In this document: positions 1-6,628 of the stretch, piece after piece
How the letters are laid out: every line of letters begins with the position of its first letter
How positions within the stretch are numbered: position 1 is the stretch's first letter
Source: AG-12 sp035531535
GTDB lineage: Bacteria > Chloroflexota > Dormibacteria > Aeolococcales > Bog-877
Direction: 5' to 3'
Length of the DNA stretch: 8,433 bases
Assembly (NCBI GenBank): GCA_035531535.1
Contig: DATKSV010000129.1
Coordinates: forward strand, 1 to 8,433
Position numbers and translations under genes: made by a program
Notes under the pieces: generated by a model
What the model was told of the DNA's origin: nothing
Seen by the model: only the letters and a program-made list of their open reading frames with translations
Database searches by the model: none

Positions 1-2
1 TC

Positions 3-914
3 CACGTTCTGCATCCCGTAGATGTCGGAGATCCCAGTCATCCGCTCGATCTTGTCGATGCCGGCCTCGGTCAGGCTGCCCGACTTGGTCTTCTCGTCGA
101 TGGTGTAGTCGGTGTCGGCCGACAGCTGCTTGATCAGGCCCGCGTACTGGTAGTACTTCTCGGTCGACTCCTCCCCCAGCCCGCTGATGATCAGAGGGGT
201 CCTGGCCTCGTCGACCAGGATCGAGTCCACCTCGTCGACGATCGCGTAGTAGCGGTCGCGCTGAACCTTCTGTTCCTTGGAGCGGGCCAGGTTGTCGCGC
301 AGGTAGTCGAACCCCATCTCGTTGTTGGTGGCGTAGACCACGTCCGCCCGGTAGGCCTCCCCCCGCTCCGCCGGGCGCAGGTGGCGGAGGCGCTGGTCGG
401 GGTGGGTCTCGTCGGTGTACTCGGGATCGTAGACGAACGAGGCCTCCGGGATGATCACCCCCACCTGCAGCCCCAGGGCGTGGAACAGAGGGGCGTTCCA
501 GCCGGCGTCGCGGCGGGCCAGGAAGTCGTTGACGGTGACCAGGAAGCAGCCCCGCCCGGTGAGGGCATTGAGATAGAGCGGCAGCGCCGCGACCAGGGTC
601 TTGCCCTCCCCTGTCTTCATCTCGGCGATCTTGCCCTGGTGAAGGACTATCCCGCCCAGGCACTGCACATCGAAGGGACGCATGCCCAAGGTGCGCCGGG
701 CCGCCTCCCGGGCGGTGGCGAAGGCCTCAGCGAGCAGGTCGTCCAGGGTCTCGCCCTCGGCCAGCCGGGCCTTGAACTCATCGGTCTTGGCCGCCAGCTC
801 GGAGTCGGTGAGAGCCTGGAACTCCGGCTCCATCTCGCCAATGCGGGCGATCGTGTGCCAGTGCTGGCGCAGCTCCCTTCTGGTGGGGTCGTAGATCCTA
901 GTCAGAACACTCAT
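3..914 (-). CDS. secA: Preprotein translocase motor SecA, N-terminal part (cut by window edge)
   Basis: SecA is the ATPase that drives unfolded preproteins through the SecYEG channel at the inner face of the membrane. The 304 codons visible here run from an ATG at 914 without a stop and cover the start of the first nucleotide-binding domain and the beginning of the preprotein cross-linking domain; most of the roughly 850-950 residues usual for the family lie beyond base 1. Visible motifs are GMRPFDVQ (residues 77-84), Walker A MKTGEGKT (99-106), TVNDFLARRD (127-136, often VNDYLA in homologues), YATNNEMGFDYLRDN (194-208) and the Walker B region DEVDSILVDEARTPLIISG (227-245). Residues about 157-190 form a linker longer than in E. 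coli SecA, resembling what I recall from Chloroflexota. The start fits the family N-terminus. A run of G lies 12-16 bases upstream, rather far for a ribosome binding site, so a leaderless start is possible. It follows the glycosyltransferase gene by 27 bases. Identification is very secure. Confidence 0.97.
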   Translation of the reverse strand, partial: MSVLTRIYDPTRRELRQHWHTIARIGEMEPEFQALTDSELAAKTDEFKARLAEGETLDDLLAEAFATAREAARRTLGMRPFDVQCLGGIVLHQGKIAEMKTGEGKTLVAALPLYLNALTGRGCFLVTVNDFLARRDAGWNAPLFHALGLQVGVIIPEASFVYDPEYTDETHPDQRLRHLRPAERGEAYRADVVYATNNEMGFDYLRDNLARSKEQKVQRDRYYAIVDEVDSILVDEARTPLIISGLGEESTEKYYQYAGLIKQLSADTDYTIDEKTKSGSLTEAGIDKIERMTGISDIYGMQNV

Positions 915-922
915 CGCTTGCG

Positions 923-949
923 ATTATCCCCCGGAGGCGCCCTAGGCAA
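923..949 (-). promoter_or_regulatory. Candidate secA promoter, possibly leaderless
   Basis: Reading on the minus strand, TTGCCT (949-944) and GATAAT (928-923) resemble -35 and -10 hexamers, with a rather short 15-base spacer. GATAAT matches TATAAT at five of six positions and is one of the few AT-rich hexamers in the area. It ends 8 bases before the secA ATG, so transcription would begin at or within a few bases of the start codon. That geometry is known for leaderless genes in several GC-rich lineages. This rests on motif resemblance only. The same bases also contain GGGGGA, which could instead be a distant ribosome binding site. Confidence 0.3.
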
Positions 950-2393
950 CCCCTAAAGCGGCTCCGCCATCGGTGACGTAGGCAGGGCCGCTGCCGGCTC
1001 CGCCCACCTCCATCCAGCAGGTTCGGGCTCCCTCCACCACCAGAATTAGCACCGCGATCGGGGTGAGGCCCACGTGAAGCAGATGGAAGGTCCAGACCGG
1101 CGGAAGCAGGAGGATGGCGAGCAGGCAGAGCCCTGCCCCGAAGCCGGTGAAGTAGGGATCGGTCCGCCAGTGCCAGAGCCCCGCAGCGAGCCCGGCCAGC
1201 GGCAGCAACCCCAGAGCCCAGGGCACCACCCCCGCAGGCCAGATCAGCAGGAGCCAGACCATCGCAAGCAGGGCAAGTCCCAAGCCCAGCCCGTGGACGC
1301 GGCGGGCGTCCCGTCCCACGGTCAGCATGAACAGAGGTAGCAGGAGCAGATCGTCGTTGGGATGGGCGTAGGGAGTGGCCAGCAGCCAGATCCCCACGGG
1401 AAGCCCGACCCCCCAGGCGACCCGGCCAACCGGGCTGACCCGGCGCCAGTCAGAGGAACCCAGCATCCAGGCGGCAAACACAACCATCCCGATGACGGCG
1501 GCCACGATCACCACCAGCGAGCCGGGCGCGAGCAGCCCGGTGCCCAGCCCGAGGCTCCGGGGCGCAGCCCCGAGCAGCCCCGGCAGGCCAGCCAGGTCCG
1601 GCTGCTGGGTCCCCACCTTGGCGGCGAACCCGGTGGCGGCCCGCCACCACTCCGGCAGAAGTGAGGGACTTGCGGCGATGCAAAGGCTGGAGACAACCGC
1701 GAATCCGGAGCCAAACCAGAGCGCCCGCCTGGGCCGCTCCCAGAGCGCCAGAAAGAGGAATATCGGCGCTGGCCAGAGCAGGTCGGGCTTCACCCAGATC
1801 AAGCCCAGAACCAGCCCCGCCAGCAGCGGACGGTCATGCCAGGCAAGCAGCATCGCCCCTGCCAGGACGGCGAAGAGGAGAGCGTCGAACTGGCCGGCGG
1901 AGAAGCCTAGCACTGCCACCCAGGAGACCAACCCCCCCCCCAGCAGCGCCGGCAGACTGGTCCATCCCAGGTCGCGTGCCAGCAGCGCCAGGGTCGCCAT
2001 CGCGGCTGCCACCCCTAAGCCGGTGAAGACCAAGTAGCTGGCCCAGAAGGGAAGCTTGCTGAGGGGCTCCATCAGCACCGCCACCACCGGAAGGTAGGCG
2101 AAACGGTCCAGGGCGGGCTGCAGACTGGGGTACCTGGTCACCAGCTGCTCGGCGGCCTGCAGCGCGTGCAACCGATAAGGGTCGTGGCCGGCGCCGAGCA
2201 GGCGGGCGGCTGCGTAGAAGACCCGATAGTCGGCGGCCAGTCCGTACGGGCGCGGGGGAATAAACCTGGTCAGCGCATAGATGGCCAGTCCCAACGATGC
2301 GCCAACCGCAATCTGGAATAGGAGGATCCGCAGCCGGCGACTGCGGCGCTCCAACAGGTCCTCCAGGTTGGGAGTTCCCGGAGCTTCGCTCAT
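942..2393 (-). CDS. Multispanning membrane glycosyltransferase, GT87 (DUF2029)-like
   Basis: This 483-residue protein has about a dozen hydrophobic segments, the first at residues 22-44, and looks like a GT87-family polyprenol-phosphate-sugar-dependent glycosyltransferase, the family of mycobacterial PimE. Supporting marks are an acidic motif after the first membrane segment, ADYRVFYAAARLLGAGHDPY (54-73, with Asp55 where the family has its proposed catalytic Asp), AGQFDALLF (166-174), AGLVLGLIWVKPDLLW (192-207) and YAHPNDDLLLLP (342-353). Known members transfer mannose or related sugars from a lipid carrier outside the membrane; the substrate here cannot be read from sequence. The hydrophilic C-terminal tail (about 455-483) is Gly/Ala-rich. 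The ATG lies 7 bases after the ABC permease stop, and only a weak purine-rich stretch precedes it, so translational coupling is likely. A run of ten G codes for the end of Leu151 through Gly154. A more distant GT-C-fold membrane enzyme is the main alternative. Confidence 0.75.
   Translation of the reverse strand: MSEAPGTPNLEDLLERRSRRLRILLFQIAVGASLGLAIYALTRFIPPRPYGLAADYRVFYAAARLLGAGHDPYRLHALQAAEQLVTRYPSLQPALDRFAYLPVVAVLMEPLSKLPFWASYLVFTGLGVAAAMATLALLARDLGWTSLPALLGGGLVSWVAVLGFSAGQFDALLFAVLAGAMLLAWHDRPLLAGLVLGLIWVKPDLLWPAPIFLFLALWERPRRALWFGSGFAVVSSLCIAASPSLLPEWWRAATGFAAKVGTQQPDLAGLPGLLGAAPRSLGLGTGLLAPGSLVVIVAAVIGMVVFAAWMLGSSDWRRVSPVGRVAWGVGLPVGIWLLATPYAHPNDDLLLLPLFMLTVGRDARRVHGLGLGLALLAMVWLLLIWPAGVVPWALGLLPLAGLAAGLWHWRTDPYFTGFGAGLCLLAILLLPPVWTFHLLHVGLTPIAVLILVVEGARTCWMEVGGAGSGPAYVTDGGAALGVA
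1932..1941 (-). repeat. Homopolymer of ten G (coding strand) inside the glycosyltransferase gene
   Basis: The plus strand shows ten consecutive C, which read as ten G in the gene: the last base of the Leu151 codon and three Gly codons (152-154). The frame is open as given. A change of one base would shift the frame at about residue 152 and remove the C-terminal two-thirds. The run is by far the longest homopolymer I noticed in the window. Confidence 0.95.
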
Positions 2394-2400
2394 CCCGTGC

Positions 2401-4914
2401 TCACTCGACCGCCAGCGCCGCCACCGGATCGAGCTCGCTCAGCTGCCGCGCCGGGATGATGGCTGCCAGCAGCAGCCCCAGGACCGCCGCCACCAGCACC
2501 GCCGCCACCACCACGGGCGAGACTGCGAACGGCAGCGGGAGGGCCGGCGATGACGCCGCCCGAACCTCCGGCCACGTCAATCCAATCCCGACCGCGATCC
2601 CAAGCGCGCAGCCCACCAGCGCTGTCGCGAGGGCCTCCCCCATGACCGCCCGTCGCACCGCGGCCCGGCTGAGCCCGACGACCCGAAGCAGGGCCAGGTC
2701 GCGGGCGGCCTGTCTCGTTTCCAGCACCACCGTGTTCACGGCGGCCAGGATGGCGATCACGACGCCGACCAGGGCCAGAGCGCCCAGCACGGCGATGTCA
2801 TGTTGGATGCCACGATCGACACCTCCGCGGACGGCCGCCACGGTCTCGCTCTCCATCCCGTATTTGAAAGCTGCCAGCTGCACCGCCCGGGCCGCGCCAG
2901 GGCCGCGCACATCCAGCTGGACCAGGTCGAAGCCGGCTGCCCCGGTGCCGAAGTCATGGACCGCGGCGGACTGGGAGATCACCATGCTCTCCAACCCGGC
3001 CGGCCCCGGCAGGCTGTGGGCGACCACTCCAACCACCGTGAAGACGCCCCGCCGGTCAGTGGTGGCAACGGCCACCCGAGAGCCGAGTCCAAGGTGGAGT
3101 TGGTCGGCCATCTGCAGCGGCACCAGGACCCCGCCGCCCGAGGACAAAGAGGTGAGGGCCGCTCGCCTGTTGCCGGAGGTGAACTGCAGCGCGCCGCTCG
3201 TCAGGTACGCCGCTGGCGCGGTGGCGGCAAGAGAGACCGCCACGTGGCCGACCCTCCCAGCGAGGAACCGAACCGGGGCCGCGGCCAGCACCCTCGGATG
3301 TCCGGGCGCGGCTCGCACGGCCCCCAAGAGCTCCCTCTGGATCGCCCCGGCCTGGGGCACAGGGCTCACCACCAGATAGTTGCCAACAAAGAGCCGGTTG
3401 ACCCACAGGCCGCCCGACTGGAGGGCGGCTGAGGAGAGACCGGCCATGCAGGTTGCCGTGGCAATCGTGATGAAGAGGCTGCCGATGGCGAACGCGGTCC
3501 GGCTCGGCGAAGTGCGGCTGCGCGCGGCAACGGCTGCCACTGGTGCCATGAGCAGGGGGCTGATGGCCTCACCGAGTCCGGTCACCAGAGCCGGGCCCAA
3601 CCAGACCAGAGCCGCCGCAACAGCCAGGTAGGCAAGCGCGGCCCCCAGGCCGACTCCAACCCCGCCTCCCACCGCGAAAGCCAGGCCGGACCCGGCGGCG
3701 CCTATGAGAGTCAGCCCAGGCCAGGCGCGCAACCATGGGGAGCGCCGGCGCGGGCGGGGGCGGATGGCGTCCAAAGGGGCGACCGCCGCCGCCTCCAGGG
3801 CCGGAACCGCGGCCGCCAACAGGCCCACTCCGAGCGCCAGCACGAAGGCGCCCACCGTCCAGCCCCAATCGAAACGGATCTGAGGACTTGGGCTTTGTCC
3901 AGCCGGCGTTGAGATCGCCACCAGCGCCGCCGCCAGGGCATATCCAATCGCCACGCCGAGCACGGCCCCCAGCGCCGCCGCCGCCACGGCCTCGCGCAGA
4001 AAGCTGCGCAAAATCAGGGCTCGACTCGCCCCGGCGACCCGGACCAGCCCAATCTCTCGCCTTCGCTCCATCACAACCGAGGAGAATGTGGCCGCGATCA
4101 GGGCAAACGCCAGCAAAAGGCTGAGGGCGGTCATCCCGTCCAACAAGGGCTGAAGTTCCGCGACCGGGTCCCCGCCCGTGACCGCCCTGGGGTTGTTCAC
4201 CGTGAAGTCCTGGTGAAGGGCGGACGGTAGCTCCGCCATCAACTGGGGCAGCGACGACCCCGCCCGCAGCCGGACCGCGAGACTGCTGATCGCGAGCCCC
4301 GACGAGAAAAGCGACCTGGCGGCGGCTTGGGTTATGTAGACCGCGTCATTGGTAAACGGGGCGCCGGGTCCGGAATCGGCCACCACCCCCACCACCCGAA
4401 AGCGCTGGATCGCGTGGGTCTCGGTGAGAGCCAGCTGCTGGCCCAGCCTAACTGCTCCGGGTGCGGCCTGCCCGGTTTGCCCGGAGAAGCCGGGGCTGAG
4501 CGACTGGCTGATCGCGATCTGATAGCGAGAGCCCTGAGCTGGACTGTGCCCGGCCAACATCGGCAGTGGCCTAAGAGCCACCCCGTGGGCTCCGACCACG
4601 ACCAAGACCACCTGCCTGAAGCCACCAGTTGGGAGTCGAGCCAGGTCGGGCTTACGGCTGAGTGTTTCGAGCTCGGCCACCGCCGGTAGCTGAGCTGCCG
4701 CCGCGGCCTCAGCGGAGGTGAAGCCGGAGCGGCTGAAGGGCGCTATGTCGTACTCGGCTGTCCCCGCCGCCTGCGAGACCGCGGCCGCGGCCTGCTGGCG
4801 CAGGGCGCTGGCGGCGAGCTGAGTGCCGAGGATGGCGCCTGCGCCCAGCGCCAGGGCGGCGATCCCGAGCAAAAGGCGCGCCAGAGCCGTCCGGCGCCAG
4901 AGCAACGGGATCAT
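2401..4914 (-). CDS. ABC transporter permease with two FtsX domains (MacB/LolC-like)
   Basis: This 837-residue membrane protein is the permease partner of the ATPase encoded 15 bases upstream. It begins with a membrane segment (about 12-30), followed by a large extracytoplasmic region (about 40-255) of the MacB periplasmic-core type. A first FtsX domain (about 262-388) contains MERRREIGLVRVAGASRAL (282-300) and ends with PALEAAAVAPLDAIRPRP (371-388). Then come linking membrane segments (about 402-496), a second extracytoplasmic region (about 505-705), and a second FtsX domain (about 708-837) with LETRQAARDLALLRVVGLSR (731-750) and the terminal PARQLSELDPVAALAVE. The repeated 'PARxxxxxDPxxAL' endings are typical of the family. 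Such mechanotransmission proteins couple cytoplasmic ATP hydrolysis to extracytoplasmic movement in efflux, lipoprotein release or control of cell-wall hydrolases; which applies here is not visible. GAGGGGAG lies 9 bases before the ATG and supports this start. The gene appears intact. Confidence 0.92.
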   Translation of the reverse strand: MIPLLWRRTALARLLLGIAALALGAGAILGTQLAASALRQQAAAAVSQAAGTAEYDIAPFSRSGFTSAEAAAAAQLPAVAELETLSRKPDLARLPTGGFRQVVLVVVGAHGVALRPLPMLAGHSPAQGSRYQIAISQSLSPGFSGQTGQAAPGAVRLGQQLALTETHAIQRFRVVGVVADSGPGAPFTNDAVYITQAAARSLFSSGLAISSLAVRLRAGSSLPQLMAELPSALHQDFTVNNPRAVTGGDPVAELQPLLDGMTALSLLLAFALIAATFSSVVMERRREIGLVRVAGASRALILRSFLREAVAAAALGAVLGVAIGYALAAALVAISTPAGQSPSPQIRFDWGWTVGAFVLALGVGLLAAAVPALEAAAVAPLDAIRPRPRRRSPWLRAWPGLTLIGAAGSGLAFAVGGGVGVGLGAALAYLAVAAALVWLGPALVTGLGEAISPLLMAPVAAVAARSRTSPSRTAFAIGSLFITIATATCMAGLSSAALQSGGLWVNRLFVGNYLVVSPVPQAGAIQRELLGAVRAAPGHPRVLAAAPVRFLAGRVGHVAVSLAATAPAAYLTSGALQFTSGNRRAALTSLSSGGGVLVPLQMADQLHLGLGSRVAVATTDRRGVFTVVGVVAHSLPGPAGLESMVISQSAAVHDFGTGAAGFDLVQLDVRGPGAARAVQLAAFKYGMESETVAAVRGGVDRGIQHDIAVLGALALVGVVIAILAAVNTVVLETRQAARDLALLRVVGLSRAAVRRAVMGEALATALVGCALGIAVGIGLTWPEVRAASSPALPLPFAVSPVVVAAVLVAAVLGLLLAAIIPARQLSELDPVAALAVE

Positions 4915-4923
4915 GGCCGCACG

Positions 4924-4931
4924 CTCCCCTC
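4924..4931 (-). promoter_or_regulatory. Ribosome binding site of the ABC permease gene
   Basis: GAGGGGAG on the minus strand stands 9 bases before the ATG at 4914 and overlaps the stop codon of the ATPase gene. It is among the two best Shine-Dalgarno matches in the window, fixes the permease start, and fits coupled synthesis of ATPase and permease. Confidence 0.7.
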
Positions 4932-5742
4932 AGAGACCGTGAGCCGAGAGCCGCTCCAGTAGTGGGGCGGTGTCGTGGACCGTGCGCCGGCCGAGGTCCA
5001 CGGTCTCCCTGACCTCGCCGTCAAGCATGATCGCCACTCGCTCGGCGTAGGCGGCGGTGCGAGCGTCATGAGTGACCATGACGATGGTCCGGCCGTCCTG
5101 TCGGCACAGCCGCAAGAGCAGCTCCAACACGCTCCGCCCGGCATGGTAGTCCAGGGTTCCGGTGGGCTCGTCAGCGAGCAGGATGGCGGGATCGGTGACC
5201 AGCGCCCTGGCGATGGCCACCCGTTGCTGCTCCCCGCCCGCGATCTCCTCGGGTCGGTGTCCTTGAAGACCACGCAGCCCCAGCATGGCCATCAGCTCGT
5301 CGGCCCGGGCCTTGGCGTCCCGGTCGCGCCCCCGGCCCCGAAACGGCCAGATCCGGCCCCGCTCCAAGCGGTAGGGGAGCATCACGTTCTCGGCCGCGGT
5401 GAGGCTGGGTAGCAGGTTGAAGAACTGGAATATGAAACCGATGCGGCGCCTGCGGATGGTCGCGAGCTCGCGGTCGCCAAGGCTGTAGAGGTCGGTCCCC
5501 TGGAGGGTCACCCGGCCCTGCTCAGGGGCAACGAGCCCCCCCAGCACATGGAGCAGGGTGGACTTGCCACACCCGCTTGGACCCATCACCGCCACGAACT
5601 CGCCCGCTTTGACCTTGAGGGCGACTCCCCGCACCACCTCCCGCGGCTGCCGGCTGATCGCGTAGCTCTTGTGGATGTCGGTCGCCTCGAGGACGACCAC
5701 AGGGTCAACGGCGGGGTTGTCCCCGATCGTCCGCTCACTCAT
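4930..5742 (-). CDS. ABC transporter ATP-binding protein (MacB/LolD/FtsE type)
   Basis: This 270-residue cytoplasmic ATPase powers the FtsX-type permease encoded next. Motifs in order are Walker A GPSGCGKST (54-62), Q-loop FIFQFFNLLP (103-112), signature IAGGEQQRVAIARAL (167-181), Walker B AILLADEPTGTLD (186-198) and H-loop VTHD (223-226). The phrases 'FQFFNLLPSLTAAENVMLP' and 'DEPTGxLD' are typical of the MacB/LolD/FtsE subfamily. Two features are odd. The signature has Ala168 where nearly all family members have Ser (LSGGQ), and residues about 128-146 form an Arg-rich insertion (RGRIWPFRGRGRDRDAKAR) after the Q-loop helical region. The remaining catalytic residues (Lys60, Glu192, His225) are present, so activity is expected but not certain. 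The ATG overlaps the stop of the CAP gene by 8 bases (ATGAGTGA), with no strong ribosome binding site, so translation is probably coupled. The transported substrate is unknown. Confidence 0.95.
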   Translation of the reverse strand: MSERTIGDNPAVDPVVVLEATDIHKSYAISRQPREVVRGVALKVKAGEFVAVMGPSGCGKSTLLHVLGGLVAPEQGRVTLQGTDLYSLGDRELATIRRRRIGFIFQFFNLLPSLTAAENVMLPYRLERGRIWPFRGRGRDRDAKARADELMAMLGLRGLQGHRPEEIAGGEQQRVAIARALVTDPAILLADEPTGTLDYHAGRSVLELLLRLCRQDGRTIVMVTHDARTAAYAERVAIMLDGEVRETVDLGRRTVHDTAPLLERLSAHGL

Positions 5743-6628
5743 CCAAATAGCCGCCGATCACCTGCTCGATGGTGGTGGACAGGAGACCGCCAGAGGACTT
5801 CGGGAACCTGGAGCCAACGCCTCGGCCCGGACGTCCGATCGGCGTCGGAATGGCGCTGGGCGCCGGGGTCGGCTTAGAGGTTGTGGCCGGGGTCGGCTTG
5901 GAGCTTGTGGCCGGGGTCGGCTTAGCTGTGGGCGTTGGCGCCGGCCCGCCGCCCGACCCCGCCCTCGGGGTGGGCGTGGGAGATGGCTTCGGGGGTGGCG
6001 GGGGCGCGCTGGCCACCAGCGCGAACTCCTGAGCGAACATGTAGACATCAGAATAGGGACCGCCCCCAGAGCCGGGATAGTTCCACGGCCCCGCGGTGTA
6101 CCACGAGCCCACTCCCAGCTGGTTGTAGTCACCCAGGATGTTGGCCCGGTGGGGGGCCGAGTTCATGAAGGCGGTGTTGACCCCCGCCGCCGGGTCGGCG
6201 TAGCCGCTGTTCCAGCCGATGTTCTCACCCGCGCTCCTCCAGTCCACCCCGTCCGCGCTCATGATCGGCCAGACGTAGCCGCCGTCGGCGGTGCATCCGG
6301 GGATCTGGTGGGAGAAGTAGTTGCGGGTGAGCATGTCGGCGGCCCGACCGTAGATCGGGGAAGGGCTGCACCCGTAGTAGGGCCGCGATTGGCCGATCCC
6401 AGCCAGCGTGGCGTTGCTGGCGAGGGAGCCGAGGCCGTTGCTGGCGCGGTCCTGATTGGTCAGTGAGAACAGCTCACCGTCAAACGAGGTGGCGCTGCCG
6501 GCCGGTTGAGCACCCACCGGGACAGCCAGCATGGCCGCTCCGCCCACGAACGCCAGCAGGCCGAAGAGGACGCCCGCTACCAGGACTGGGGACCCCTCCC
6601 GACTCCTAGGGTTGCGCTGCCTAGCCAA
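5735..6628 (-). CDS. Exported CAP/SCP-domain protein (YkwD-like) with Pro/Thr-rich repeat tail
   Basis: I place the start at TTG 6628, giving 297 residues (an in-frame ATG at 6691 would add 21). From this start the protein begins with an Arg-rich n-region, a hydrophobic stretch (about 14-36) and a possible cleavage site near VGAQPAG, so export by Sec is expected. The mature part is a CAP domain (about 50-206): LFSLTNQDRASNGL, NYFSHQIPGC, AGENIGWNS, FMNSAPHRANILGDYNQLGVG and FAQEFALV. The usual cavity residues are all visible as His107, Glu135, His160 and Glu201. A Pro/Thr-rich tail follows (about 208-265), containing KPTPATSS-type repeats, and a short end GGLLSTTIEQVIGGYLDE. No sortase or lipobox motif is seen. 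Bacterial CAP proteins are secreted and of mostly unknown biochemical role; cell-wall, lipid or matrix interactions have been proposed. It lies between cpaF and the ABC pair, overlapping each by 8 bases with this start. Confidence 0.92.
   Translation of the reverse strand: MARQRNPRSREGSPVLVAGVLFGLLAFVGGAAMLAVPVGAQPAGSATSFDGELFSLTNQDRASNGLGSLASNATLAGIGQSRPYYGCSPSPIYGRAADMLTRNYFSHQIPGCTADGGYVWPIMSADGVDWRSAGENIGWNSGYADPAAGVNTAFMNSAPHRANILGDYNQLGVGSWYTAGPWNYPGSGGGPYSDVYMFAQEFALVASAPPPPPKPSPTPTPRAGSGGGPAPTPTAKPTPATSSKPTPATTSKPTPAPSAIPTPIGRPGRGVGSRFPKSSGGLLSTTIEQVIGGYLDE
5863..5934 (-). repeat. Three 24-bp tandem repeats coding a Pro/Thr-rich linker
   Basis: Three adjacent 24-base units begin at 5863, 5887 and 5911, each opening with CCGGGGTCGGCTT on the plus strand. 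The first two are nearly identical; the third diverges in its second half. They encode the 8-residue steps KPTPATSS, KPTPATTS and a variant in the CAP protein's tail, so changes in copy number would keep the frame and lengthen or shorten the linker. Confidence 0.9.

Noticed and set aside
915..941. Possible terminator between the GT87 gene and secA
   Set aside because: The 27-base gap holds no stable stem followed by a T run in the direction of transcription.
381..956. Plus-strand open frame of 191 codons opposite secA
   Set aside because: It is antisense to the conserved SecA nucleotide-binding domain and shows no recognisable family.
2297..3379. Long plus-strand open frame of 360 codons opposite the ABC permease and the start of the GT87 gene
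   Set aside because: It is rich in Arg, Ala, Thr, Ser and Pro without domain-like pattern, and lies antisense to a clearly recognised gene. Long antisense frames are expected in GC-rich DNA.
5669..6466. Plus-strand open frame of 265 codons opposite the CAP gene
   Set aside because: The Arg/Gly-rich sequence comes from reading the Pro/Thr repeat and CAP domain in reverse; there is no domain pattern.
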